Shown here: positions 50,473-62,946 of the stretch, piece by piece
Layout: each line of letters starts with the position of its first letter
Numbering within the stretch: the stretch's first letter is position 1
DNA from: Rotaria sp. Silwood1
Taxonomy: Eukaryota; Rotifera; Eurotatoria; Philodinida; Philodinidae
DNA: 64,000 nucleotides
Direction of reading: 5' to 3'
Assembly (NCBI GenBank): GCA_905250075.1
Contig: CAJNOP010000004.1
Coordinates: 4,542,952-4,606,951 of the forward strand
The notes under the pieces: model-generated
What the model was told of the DNA's origin: nothing
Seen by the model: the letters and a program-made list of their open reading frames with translations, nothing else
Database searches by the model: none
Position numbers and translations under genes: made by a program

Positions 50473-53400
50473 AATGAATGATATCACTCAATCGAATTTT
50501 TTATAGATCGAAGAAACATTTAAAAAAATGATTAGTTATACCTCTTGATATACAATTCGTATGCTGGAAAATATTTTTTTGTGATTTGTTAATGAGCTCA
50601 TCTACTTTCTTTACATCACTATGAAATTTTGACTGTAATTTATTATTAATGAGATGATGCAGAACAAATGACGAAATTTACATGCATAATCAATTAAATA
50701 TTGGAATCAATACGTTCATATGTAATCATTTTGAGAGAGTTTTGAAAACTTTCGTTCTACTTTGTCTATTTGATATTGTTCGAACATCAGTTTTACACAT
50801 AATATAAACAGAAAGTTTGAGAGAATGCTTTCTGTTGGATTTTTTTACAAACAATGTCATGATTACAGGAATGTGTTTCAAAAGAATTCGATGAAAAAGC
50901 AACGGATCTGGGATTTCATAAAAAAGGGTCACTTCTCTGAAACAGGACTGTTCTAAAGGAAATCACTTTTTTTAGGCTTATCTGGCACAGTGCAAGCTCA
51001 TCTTGTTAAAAAAAGAAGCAAATAAAATCTCGTTCGAAGCCAAAAGCGATCTTCCCTTCATTTTCTTCGATAAATCTATAACTGCAATAAAAACTGCTAA
51101 ACATTTGATCTTAATACATTTGATAATTTCAAAACAACTTGTATATAAAACAAAGATGTAGACTAGTAAGGATCGATAGGAAATATCATTGCAAAAATCA
51201 AAGTTTAAAGTATCATAACTTTGTTATTTTTTTTGGCTACGGACAAATGATATGCAACCCAGTGTTCTCTACATGTCTTTTTAAAACTCATGAACATGTC
51301 TTGTATATAATCGAGCTATTGGGAGCCTTCAACAAGAATAATTCAAAAATTTCAACTTCATTCTAAATCATTTTACTTGCTGTTTAAAAAAAACAACAAT
51401 CACTAGTTATTGTACTAGTCGATAGAGCATATTTCACACTACAATCAATAAGAATAACTCATCTCTATGTCCTTTATTTTGAGGTCGCAGTAGTGAAAAT
51501 AGTAGTAGGTAATAAATAATAACAAGTAAGAATTCTGCTCGGGATAACTTTATTGGGACTATTCTGAATAATCGGATACAAAGTTCTTTATCCTTTGGAC
51601 AAATAAAAAAAAAACTTCGTCAGCAAATAATATATCACTTCTCTTGGTCACTGTATTTTGTATGGTTTATCTTTGACTCTTTTACACTGCATTGTGAAGA
51701 AGTAAGTAAATATTTTTAATCTTATCTTTTATCAGTTCTCAACTATGTTGTTATTCGTGCCAGCTACAATAACTAGCGAAAACTTTTGAAAATAAATAAA
51801 TGATAAAACAACAGATCAAATACTCTAAACAGTGAAAAGTATTGATACCAACTAATCCAATTCTTTTTGATAACTAAAATCTAACGCTTAAATGTTTCTA
51901 TTCTATAAACAAAGTTCAGACTCCATCTGAGTCAAAATTATGCAAGCAAAAACGTATAGCATACAACGATAACAATGAATAAATGTTTCGATATTACTGT
52001 TTCAAATAGGTCATTGACATCGATTAAATGAACATTTTTAAGGGTCATCATGATAAGTAGTGAAGCCAATAAAGCGCATAAATCTTAAAACAACACATTC
52101 TTTTCTGTATTACACATTGTTATTCATGATAGAATACTGCAACATTAACAAAAAACTTATCTTCATCGTGAGCTACTCTGTCTCATGTTGAGAGCATGTA
52201 TTTTTAAGACGATGCCCATCTCTGACCCTTTCAAAACGTTGTTAGAAATTCTGTATTGGACTATTTGCATGAATCTGGTGAATTTCAAGATTCAATAACA
52301 CAAATACTACTCGAATTAAAGAATCTCTCATGATAAGAAGTTCTGGTCCAGATATTCATCTTCAGAATTTCACCTAGATTTCTAGATTTCTTTTAATCGA
52401 CGATACTAATCTCAGTTATACTATTGATACCTATATATATACGAAAAATTTCGTTATGTAGTTGCCATAAATTATCACAAGAGTACAATATTCTAAAGAT
52501 TAATTACAATTCGATGAGTATCATGAAATGAGCGAAGCGCTGTAGATTTCCAATAGCATCTTCACTTCTCGTTCACTAAAAGTACAATATGCTTTTAATT
52601 TCAATGTCATGTAGAGTAATCCATCTGATTTGTATCTCTATAATGACAAATGATGTAGACTTACAAATAGGAAATTTTATCTTTTTGACAGTAAATATGA
52701 ACACTGAATCTTAAGTGAAGCTCATCTCTATGAGATCCTTTCAAATATTAATAAACTTACCAATATCTCCCTGACTGTTTAAATGTTCTCATATGGGTAT
52801 CGTTACTTGTTTTTTACTCGATGCATTTGTAATAGATACATTGAATAAAAGTCCATATCATATCGTATTATACATGAGTGCAGGATTTACATTATTATAT
52901 AAGATTCTGAAGATTAATCGACGCTGAAATTGCATCGAAACTACGTACTATACACATATCCTAGGCAAAACTGAACTTAGACAAATTTGTTTTTAATTAG
53001 ACGCGAAACTACGAAATAATCTTCTTTTATTTAAGCATCAATTCTAATTTTTGTTTGCATTAAGAAATCAGTACGAGTTAATTTTTTTAAATGAAGTAGA
53101 GTATTCATTTTCACTTACTCAAATTTTGATATGTGCAACAATGTCTTATTATGCATCAGCATCGAAAAATGATTTTCGAAACTACTTCTATCAACAGTGA
53201 TCTATTCTTTTTGGTTGAAACATAACTCAGCAATAGTTAGCAACATAATGCATCTATTTTGTATATATTATCTACAAATCAGATTAAAATCGAAGACAAA
53301 TTCAGATTGATAAAAAATACTGCTCAAACAACTTAAGCTTAATCCTTCGAGTACAGGTGACGAGAACTCTCGTCTTGAGATTTCGAACTCAGAATAGCTT

Positions 53401-55887
53401 TTAAAGATCTTACCTTTTGATTATTCGATGGTATGAATGCATGAGTATTTGTGCGGTGAAGATAATATATACTTCCTGTTAATAACTGATTGTTTCTTGT
53501 AATAGTTCTAGCAATCAGCCAATGATTTCAGAACTTGAAATCTCAGGACGAGAGTTTTGATCTTTCCTACTCCAACCATTAAAGATTCTTTCTTTTTTTG
53601 TTTGATTGAAACATACTAAGATGAACTAGATTCCAATTGAATACACTAGAGAACTCTATAACTTTATTTGAGTTTGGAATGTGTGAATTATTTTTAAATA
53701 TTTCTCTTAGAAACAAATTTATAATAAATATAAAGCTTTGTAAACAAGATAGAATAATTGATTTAGACAAGAGCTCACAAAAAAAGTCATAATAAATCAA
53801 AAAATAAGAAAATTTGATTCTTTTCTCTGAACTTTTTTTCTTTGATTGAGTTATTAAAAAATTGGATTCAAAATTTACCAAGAATGATTATGCATCATAC
53901 GTTAATCATTGATTATAATATTTAGACGACAAAGTTAACTTTTTTTTAGAACCGTCCATATGAACCCCGGCTAGTTCGGATACATACTTAACAAACAACA
54001 AAATTTTCTACAAAATCTTTCACCAATCATTCAATGTTCCTATGTCCTTGACATAAAAAACATATCATCGAGATATGCATTCTATTGAACAAAAAAAAAA
54101 TATAGTCAACTTATTATTGTTTATACACTTTTGAATTGAGTAATTTTGATTCAGATGAAATCTGAAAATCTTTTTATAAAACTAAAGTATGTAAGTGTTA
54201 GACTCTTCATTATCAAATGAAATAAGATCAGTTCACATCAATACTTTGAACTAGTAAGGTATTTGATGTTTTCTTTTGGCGTTTATTTATTTAGTTTCTA
54301 TAGTATCTGCTAGCTATTGTAGCTGTCATTGATGTACAACGTATTTAACAACTCATAGTAGAAAAGACTATAAAAGTATTTATTTACTTCTTCAAAATGC
54401 AGTATAAAAGAATCAAAGATAAATCATAAAAACATATTTACCAAAAGACATGATATATTATATGCTGTTAGAATTCTGTTATCTATCATAGCGATAGATA
54501 AATCTACATTCGATTAGTCAGAATAGTATCAATGAAGCTATTCTGTACAGCTTTTTTACTTTTTATTAGTAATTACCTTTTACCATTTTGACATTGTTAC
54601 TGCAAAATAAAAAATATAGACGAGTCATTCTTATCAACTGTATTATGAGAGATAAATTTGTCCACTAGTAGAATAATTACTGATTCATGTTTTCAAATGA
54701 CAAGTAAAGTGATTTAAAATTAAGTAGAAGTTTTTCAACTATTTTAGCTGATCGTTCATAATAGTTCGCTTCTATACAGAATATTTTAATAATTTTCTTG
54801 TGTGCGGCCATTCTTAACAATTATGGAAGCTTTGTAACACATTAGATGATGAATGAATTTCGGAAAATGCTTTTTCAGGATTTTCAGATAGGTATATAGA
54901 AAACAGTTCAGAGTGTACGTTCAGTATTTTGTGGTCAAAACAAAATAAACTTATGATACACTTCATACCTCAATTTCCGGAGAGACGCTCAATATACCCC
55001 CTAAGTACTCAATTTTATTCTCGATAAATCTAATAATATATGCCTACTGAAAATCTGCACATTTGATGATTATAGAGCACTTAATGATCTATTCTTCTTA
55101 CCTTAATATAGTTCATTACAATTCAGAATAACAAAGTTATTTCATAGTATACTATTGAAAATCTTCGTCAAATCAATCAAATTCTTCAGCATATCAAGAT
55201 ATATGTATCAATGCCTATATTTTTAAGAAGTACAATATGTATGCCGCAACTGATCTTTGATACAAATAAATGCTCATCTGAATAACAAATGTGAACGATA
55301 CAAAAAAAACACAATGTTTGATTAGCAAGGTCATCATGAAATCTAGACTATGTAATATTCAGTAAAACAAATCACTACTTAAAAGTGCATTTCAATAGAT
55401 CAATTGTCTATATATAGTTCAGAAATATGGTTTCTATCAAAAAAACTTGGTATTAATATGAAGGTCAATGACATGTTTTAAATCTAATGCTTCCAAAAAG
55501 CAATGATAAATATTTCAAAATCCAATGATTATTGTCATACTTAACTTCAATTATTTAGCCAATATCATCATTAGTACGTCCAAAAATGAGTTAACTTCAT
55601 GCGTAAGCAGTCTATAGCGAGCAATGTCACATCTTTCACTTTTGACATGCATTCACTATGTCAAATCAATTATTTAAAGATGATAACTAATGTTTGAATT
55701 AAATTCAAAAGAATACTATAAACATCAAAATACTACATGTTTATTTTTATAATAATAAAATAGATAGAGATTGAATCAAAACAAAAAAAGATCTATATGA
55801 CTGTTCATTTAAAAAAATAAGCTATTTGAAAAAAAATACTATTGCTTTCTTTTTACTCGACAATAATTTTTATTCGAATTGATTTTC
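50473..55887. other. Intergenic, about 5.4 kb
   Basis: Lies between the 3' ends of the isoprenoid enzyme (+) and the Artemis-like gene (-). No supported exon. It contains a small inverted-repeat element near 53365-53556; the rest is AT-rich and featureless to the eye. Confidence 0.5.
53365..53556. repeat. Short inverted-repeat element
   Basis: AACTCTCGTCTTGAGATTTC at 53365 recurs in inverted form ending at 53556 (GAAATCTCAGGACGAGAGTT). About 30 bp pair on each side of a spacer of roughly 130 bp. This is the architecture of a small MITE; flanking target duplication was not established. Confidence 0.5.
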
Positions 55888-57755
55888 TTATTGACTTTTC
55901 AATGATGATGAACGACCAACAACAACTAGATCAACATTGTTTAAATACTGTTCATGCGTTGTAGACATTGACGGGTCGACTTTCGTTTTTACTAAAACCA
56001 AAATATGATATAACAAAATTAATTTAGATGACTTGTAGTTTTCTTTCTTTTTGTTTTACTTACATTTCTTTGTTGGTGGCTGTTGTAAATTACTAATTCG
56101 TTTAAATAATTGTTTCTCATTATTCAGTCGATTTTGATGACAATCAAAATCAAGTTCATCATCATTATCACTACTATTAATATTTTCGATTGTGTGATAG
56201 CGTCGTTTAATTTGTTGTTCCACATTACTTGGTGAAAAATAAATTGTTGGAAATTGTTGTATTCCAAGTTGTTTAAGAAGTCCATTGAATCTTTCTGGTG
56301 TTATATGAGTTGGTAAAGCTATTGGATGAATACGAATCGGAGATATTTGTTTAACAAATTTACATATCTCAGTATATGATGAATGAAGTGAATAACAAAG
56401 ACGATAATAATCAGTAGCTATTTGAATAAGCGGAGAATTAAATTGTTGTTGTTGTTGCAAAGTAAACCAAAGAACAGAAAGAACAATCTAAATCAACAAG
56501 CTGTTAGTGCAATCTCTATAAGATTGAAACATGAAACACAATGTAGCTGTTATTACTAAACATGGAAAGATTCTTTCATTGTACCTATTTGGAGAGATAT
56601 TTCTTTTACTTAACTCTTCAGAAATGTTCACGGTTTGTGACATGGGGGTTTGGAATGTGTTGTTAAGGCTTCTATCATAAAGGAGAAACATTGCTAGGGA
56701 TATATATGATGAGCTGTTCTAACATGTCTGTTGATCTCGACGATCATGGACTGTGTGAGAAAAGTGCGAGTTTCTACCATATGTACTTTCACATTCCTTT
56801 TATATCTTGTTTGACAAAATATAAAAATGATTAAGAAAATTTTTTTTAAAATAATTACCGTAATTGATGATTTTGCATGTGCACATTGAGGCCAACAAGC
56901 ATGTAATCTTGTTCTATTTCCATCTATGGTTAATGCTTGTTGAACTTGTGGTAAACAATCATATAAATGATACTGTTCTGAATTTACATGAATTAAAATT
57001 TTAAAATGTTGATATAATGATGTATAAATATATTCATAACCTACACGAGCAGATGTTTTCAAGTAAAAATATCTATAATCATATTGTTCAATAAAATGAA
57101 TAAGTTTTTGACATGCTTGTTCACGTTCAGGTAGTTGTCGAATAGATGGTTCGAAAAAAGTCATATCAATATAGAGTGCATCAATAAGTTTCTTTGATGA
57201 AATAATACGATGACGATTTGATTGATGAGAATAAAGACGAAAATCACCGGTATATAAAACTGTACCATGACAACCTTCAAAAAGTAACATTAATGAACCA
57301 GGACAATGACCAGAACCAAAGCAAGTAACTGTTATTGAAATATCTAAGAAATGAAAACGAGTATAAAATAAAATTTTGTTGTGAATCTTCAGAATTACTT
57401 TTATCCATAGGATTTTCTATAGTAAACGGTTGATCAACATTGACAACTGAATAGAATTGTGATAGATGTTTATATGCAGGTAATATTGAAAGAAAATGTC
57501 TTGATGCTTCGGAACAATATATACGAATTGAACGATTATTTGTTATATATTGAGCAAATGTTGGTTCATCTAAACCACGAAGATGATCTGTATGTCTATG
57601 AAGAAAAATAAAATTCAAATTTTATTTTAAAATTAAAATATGATTAGCTACATGTGTGAAATAAAGAAAACTTGTGATAAGTGACAATTGGTTTGAAGAA
57701 ATGAATCAATCGAAATCCATGGATATTCTTTTAATATACCATTGAATGTGCACAT
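55888..57755 (-). CDS. DCLRE1C: Artemis-like metallo-beta-lactamase/beta-CASP nuclease
   Basis: Five exons on the minus strand (57755-57652, 57595-57399, 57343-56859, 56487-56064, 55991-55888) join in frame to 437 aa. The start MCTFNGILKEYPWISID matches the Artemis N-terminus. The metal-binding motif H-x-H-x-D-H is S-HIHTDH at 34-39 and is created across the first intron, which confirms that splice. GHCPGS (112-117) and YTGDFR (131-136) supply the next His and Asp, D160 sits in YIDMTF, and H297 in SLHSSY is the beta-CASP histidine. All visible catalytic residues are kept. The family opens DNA hairpins and trims ends in non-homologous end joining with DNA-PKcs. The C-terminus after the catalytic domain is only about 110 residues, much shorter than in vertebrates, with a Gln run at 273-277. 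Another SNM1-family member is the alternative, less likely from the N-terminus. Confidence 0.87.
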
Positions 57756-60226
57756 ACTTTTCTTTGTTTGCTATTCTATTAATGGATTTAATAGTTTTGA
57801 TAGTAATTGCATAACTATTGTGCAATATTCTATTCGTTCTGCAATGGCCAACTTTCGCTTCCAGTAAAAAACTAGTTTCATAGAGAACGCTATATCGGAA
57901 ACGATATCTTTCTTTTTTCTTTAAATCAGAGCATGGTTTTTACAACATAATCATGTAGAAAAGCGATCGAACAATGAGGTTAAATGGATTGTCAGACAAT
58001 AGTGACAAAAAAAATCTATTAAGCATGGCATATTTAGATTAAATTCAAAGAAATCATAGATTTAAATAGATTGTGTTAGGTGATAGTGAATAAAAGTCGA
58101 GTTTGGAGAAAATAATCAGAGTATTGATTAAGAATATAATGCATTATCATTGATTTTCGAAAAGAAAACCATTAATATTCTTTTTTACATGCAGTTCTCA
58201 ACAAAAAAATGAAATTATAATCTATTCATGTTTGATTCAAGATCTATTAAAACCACGCAATTTTTCGATCATTAATGTATTAGGAATCGATTATAACCGA
58301 AAATCAAGAAAAAAAATCAAGACTTCATCGATTATTCTACTTAATTCCGATTATAATGCATTCAATTTTGATAATAATACCGACTATAACTGATGCAAAC
58401 CAAACAGGACCGGTTAAAGGTTATACTATTCATTATTAAGCAAAATTAACTAAAGGAGATGTTGTTTGAAGAGCTTTGTAATGAATTGTAATTAGAGTTT
58501 ATTACAGTAATCAATGGCATTTCAATCTTTCGTATTAGTTTTTGATAACAATCGTTTTCGAATTGATAAAAAACTTATGAATTTAATTGGTTTTCTTTGG
58601 TAAAAGTTGAATATTAGTGGCAGAACTAGAAGATGATTCAATCTCACCAGAAATTTTTGAGCTTTCTCTAGAAATGAATCGATCCTATACTATATGCGAC
58701 GTAAATACCTGCTTTTTGACCTCAAACGGAAGCTAAGTCCACTTTGTCAGAAATTTTTCTGTCTCGGCTTCCATCAATAAAGATCGAGTTTTTTTTTACT
58801 ATAAAACCTAAGTTATTGATTTCATATTTAATCCATTCAAGTAGATTTGCTCCTAGAGGATCCATTAATCATCTAGTAAATTTAAAGCCATTCTTCGTTT
58901 AGCCTATGAAAATAGATTTTCCCACATAGAATATAAGTAATCGATACAAATCGATATTTTTTCAGATCGATGAAAGTATGTTGAACTATTTTTTTTTTCG
59001 AATGACATTGATTAAGTAACGATTAAGTTGACATGGAATATTTTCTTAAGACTGAAAAAATCAGACTTCAATTGCATAAGTCTATAACAATAGTATGCAG
59101 ACACTATAACAAAGCTTGTTTTGATGATCACCTCTCCACATTGGTAATCTTTATGTGTAAAGATCCGTTGTATGAATTCTGTTAGTAAATACATGTCTTC
59201 CATGAGAAAATATTCTTTAGTCTTTTTCTGCGATGATAATCAGTATAACATGAACATGCATCTTATGTATGTTGGTTCTCTCTAGTGAGGATTAGACGAA
59301 AAATGCCTAAAGCAGTTATAATTTGATAGTGAGTTGTAAATCCATATAGACTCGAAAAATAATTAAAATTTAATTTTGTTGAAAACGCAATATGGATAAC
59401 ACTAGAAAAGTTGTATAATGAATTGATTATTTGTCTTTTTTGTTTTTAGTTTTTCGAAAGTTTTTATTTATTTCGCAGTAACTCATAAGCGAGCTTTTTC
59501 AACTAAATATTGCACAGTAATGAAAATTCTTGAAAAGTCTCGACGAAATTGTTAAGAGTTCTAATAGTATTTTTTGCATAGAATCAAAACAATATTGATA
59601 ACTTTTACACTCTGTTCAAACACTTAATATACATATTAAGACAATTATCTAATAAACTTATTAATACAAGTTTGTTAAAAAAATTTTGCTCCTTCTGAAA
59701 AATAATAATCAATAAACATAATCAGTCAAGTAGAGAGACTTCCAAACAATTTGCTAGAATTTTGTCTACGCTCGTAAGTAGAAGACCTAAACATAAAAGT
59801 TGGTAGAAAGTATCATAAAAAAAAGAAGCAAAAACTGCGTCTAAAAGATTACAATAGAAATGTAATAAAGATAAGGAAAAAAATAACAACCACTCGTTTA
59901 GGAATCGAGACATGAGGTATTTTATCATTTAACATATCGATTTATAAAAAGTTTTTCTTTCTACTGCAAGTTCAAAGCAAAATAAAAATACATCTAAAAA
60001 AAGATCGACTCAATACCACTGATGTGTACTACATCATCAATATCGTTGCATTTTGGTTCTATTCTTTTCCTTTGAATTTGCGACGTCATCGATAGTGTCG
60101 TATATTTTGTTTCTTTTCTATTTCTGAATTTGCTTTGTCATCAAGGCACACACACACATATATATATACATGTGCGTGATTTTGCTTTTCATCTTACTTA
60201 TCATTGTTTGTTGAAGTATTAAATTA
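57756..60226. other. Divergent intergenic region
   Basis: About 2.5 kb between the start of the Artemis-like gene (-) and the start of the epimerase gene (+), so it holds both promoters. A (CA)n(TA)n repeat at 60146-60170 lies within 80 bp of the epimerase start codon. No exon recognised. Confidence 0.5.
60146..60170 (+). repeat. (CA)n(TA)n microsatellite in the epimerase promoter
   Basis: A perfect CA run passes into a TA run about 60 bp before the ATG. The TA part could serve as a TATA-like element. Confidence 0.8.
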
Positions 60227-61288
60227 ATGTCTTCTACTAAAATCAACATTTTTTTAACTGGTGCCACTGGTTATATAGGAGGAAGTGTTTTAACTACACT
60301 CCTTCAACATCCAAATGCTTCAAATTTTAATATTACTGGTCTTATTCGTGGTGATAATGAAAGAATTAAGAAATTATCATCACTTAATGTTACACCTCTA
60401 ATCGGTTCAAATGATTCGTTCGAAGTCATTGAAAAAGCTGCAAGTGAATCTCATGTTGTCATTCATACTTCTAATTCAGCTGATGATCTTCCATCAACTA
60501 AAGCTATTATTTCTGGCTTAAATAAACGAACTAAAGAAACAGGAAAGCCAGCAATTTATATTCATACAAGTGGTACAGGCGTTCTTGTAGAAGATGTTCG
60601 TGGTAAAGCTGGTTCAGACACAGTCTATTCTGATCTTAATCCTGATCAAATTAATGGTCTTGCTGATGAACAACCTCATCGTAATATTGATCTTTTCATT
60701 ATTAATTCAGCAGATGCAAATCCTCTTTTAAAAACCGTTATCATATTGCCACCTCTTATTTATGGTATCGGTACTGGTCCATTCAATCGTACTTCTGTAC
60801 AACTTCCTGTTCTTATTCGAGCAGCTTTAAAACGACATAAAGCCGAAATGATTGGACCAGGTCAAGCAACATGGAATAATGTTCACATTGCTGATTTATC
60901 TGATGCTTATATTATTATTTTTGATCAACTTATTGCTGCATATGGTCCTGATGCTAAACACGATGTACAATCAAGTTCATATCTAACAACAGGGCGAGAA
61001 GGTTATTATTTTGCTGAAAATGGAAAACATAGTTGGCGACAACTATCAGAAAAAATTGGTGAAGTTTTATACAAGAAAGGTATTGCTAAATCACCTGATG
61101 TTACAAGTTTTCCAGATGATGAAGTAGAAAGTAGTCTTTGGGGCAAATATAGTTGGTATTTAGTAGGTAGTCAATCAAATTCAAAAGCTGAAAGAGTTAG
61201 AAAATTAGGTTGGAAACCACATCGACCAAATATTTTTGATAGTGTTGAAGAACAAGTTGATGCTTTAATCAATAATATCAAAGATTAA
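60227..61288 (+). CDS. NAD(P)-binding Rossmann epimerase/reductase, fungal-like, intronless
   Basis: A single uninterrupted frame of 353 aa. The N-terminal cofactor motif TGATGYIGGS (11-20) is the GxxGxxG of extended/atypical short-chain dehydrogenases. IHTSGTGV (112-119), PHRNIDLFI (150-158) and PPLIYGIGTGPF (175-186) are blocks I associate with the fungal nucleoside-diphosphate-sugar-epimerase-like family; NVHIADLSDAY (about 224-234) is another. The classical YxxxK catalytic pair is not evident, so the exact reaction is unknown; NAD(P)H-dependent reduction or epimerisation in the cytosol is the general expectation. No signal peptide or membrane segment is present. The absence of introns, when nearly every neighbour is split, plus the fungal-like sequence suggests horizontal acquisition. 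Codon use looks adapted to the AT-rich host, so any transfer is not recent. Confidence 0.9.
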   Translation: MSSTKINIFLTGATGYIGGSVLTTLLQHPNASNFNITGLIRGDNERIKKLSSLNVTPLIGSNDSFEVIEKAASESHVVIHTSNSADDLPSTKAIISGLNKRTKETGKPAIYIHTSGTGVLVEDVRGKAGSDTVYSDLNPDQINGLADEQPHRNIDLFIINSADANPLLKTVIILPPLIYGIGTGPFNRTSVQLPVLIRAALKRHKAEMIGPGQATWNNVHIADLSDAYIIIFDQLIAAYGPDAKHDVQSSSYLTTGREGYYFAENGKHSWRQLSEKIGEVLYKKGIAKSPDVTSFPDDEVESSLWGKYSWYLVGSQSNSKAERVRKLGWKPHRPNIFDSVEEQVDALINNIKD

Positions 61289-61392
61289 ATTTATTTGAAC
61301 ATTATTTATTATGACGGATTTATCCAACATATAATTTTATTTGTGTTGATTCATTTTAATTTTTTGTTATGATTTTGTCTTTTATGGGTTAT

Positions 61393-61398
61393 AATAAA
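61393..61398 (+). terminator. Poly(A) signal of the epimerase gene
   Basis: AATAAA about 105 bp after the stop codon. Confidence 0.6.
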
Positions 61399-62134
61399 CA
61401 TTATAAGACTCATATTGAAGAACAAAGAAAAAGAATTTACTTGTAAAAATTTAAAGTTAGCTTCTTGGAGATCATTCAGAAAATGAAAAAAAACACAAGA
61501 ATTATTACTATTCATCCTTGAAATCGTTAATTACAACGCACGTTTGTTTCTTTCTTTACGCATAGATGTACGAATGAAAAAAAAATCATACAACATGAAG
61601 CTATTGAGTGCTTGCAGAGATGCATGCAGTTCCAACGTAAGAAATTATAATCGAATCCGATGAAACAATTTTTTTGCATGCTCCAAATCGAAATCATCAC
61701 AGCAGTTTGTAGGCGAACTCAAACAGCAGATTAAGTGAAGTGTCCGACACCTGATTGAATTGTAGGATTCTAGTCTTCAGAATAATATGAATTTCGCTGT
61801 AAAATACAAAATTATTTATGTAGGACTTTAATATGATTTAGAATGAATGAAAAATTTCATGACCACAATGGTTGTAACTGTAATCTTCTGTCGAAATTCA
61901 TTTAATATTAGTTTTATTGTCAAGTGTTGTTTGCATATGTAATTTTCATTTTCTATATTCCTCTTGATTGAACTGTATATTTGAAAACTATTAGTAAATA
62001 TTCGTCAATTAGTTTTTATTTCAAAAGTTTTTTTTTAAATAGACTTCAGATAAAGAGAAATACACCAACGGGAAAAAAAAGAAAGAATAACATCTAACAA
62101 AACAACAGATGACAAAAAAATATACTGTTCATTA
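61399..62134. other. Intergenic between convergent genes
   Basis: AT-rich 3' flanks of the epimerase (+) and DXO-like (-) genes. No gene seen. Confidence 0.5.
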
Positions 62135-62946
62135 TTAATGTGCCAATGGTGATATTACTTCTGATGATGAAAAATCTTGTGAAGTAAACCAATCGGGTAA
62201 AAACTGATATGTAGATTCAGTTGTAGTACGCCATTTAATTTTTTTCTCTTGTGGAGAAAAATAGAAAAGATAGACCATTCTTAAATAGAAAAAAAACAAA
62301 AACACCGATTAAATAATCATTATAATTATCAGATACTAACTTTCCATCTTCGAAATAATCTTTTGTTATCGTCTTGCGAACAAATGCACAAAATTCATTG
62401 AGAAATGCTAAAAACGAACTTGAACTCCATGTACGCTATAAAGAAAATATATTCATTTGAGAATTTTTAAATATATCTATATTAAAAATAAAATTTTACA
62501 GCCCGAGTTTCAATATCTTTAATAAGTAATGGTTGAATTTGACGAACAATTCCATAATCATCACGAAAACCTAATAGAATTTGTTCAATGCCAGTTAGAA
62601 AACATTGTGACCACCATTTTCCATATTTTCGAGCACTAAATACAATCGAATTAATATTCTCATATTATTTATTTCATTATTTCTTACGTTGTTGTATGTA
62701 ATTCAAGCATATTTTGTGCATAAACAACTTTTATTTCAACATATGTTCGTTTTTTCTTATGTATTTTACTTGAATCAATATCATTATTAAGATTACTTGT
62801 TGTTTTTGTATTATTATCATCAGTAAGAATTGAGTCTCGTGTACATGCATCAATTTCACTACCATATAGAATTGTATGTACACCTAATGTAGCTGAATTT
62901 ACGAGTGAAAAAAGTTTCTTCGGAGATGGAAATAATGGAGGTGTTT
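62135..62946 (-). CDS. DXO: DXO/Rai1-type decapping exoribonuclease, 3' part only
   Basis: Four exons on the minus strand (62946-62688, 62635-62500, 62435-62341, 62279-62135) join in frame to about 211 residues ending at TAA. Landmarks are YGSEIDACT and YVEIKV, which supply the acidic and lysine metal-site residues of the DXO fold (E-x-D and E-x-K). KWWSQCFLTGIEQI and GFRDDYGIV follow and match the DXO core order. Near the end, YLFYFSP and FLPDWF match the last strands of the fold. The family removes incomplete or NAD caps from RNA and degrades 5'-3', in nucleus or cytoplasm. An Asn/Thr/Lys-rich insert separates the two acidic motifs. The first exon begins in mid-codon after a TTAG acceptor, so exons with the N-terminal half, including the family's G-x-K-F-E motif, are missing here. 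They may lie beyond 64000 or have been lost. Confidence 0.82.

Noticed and set aside
56488..56691. Minus-strand frame between Artemis exons
   Set aside because: It lies in the intron between exons 57343-56859 and 56487-56064 and does not match the family.
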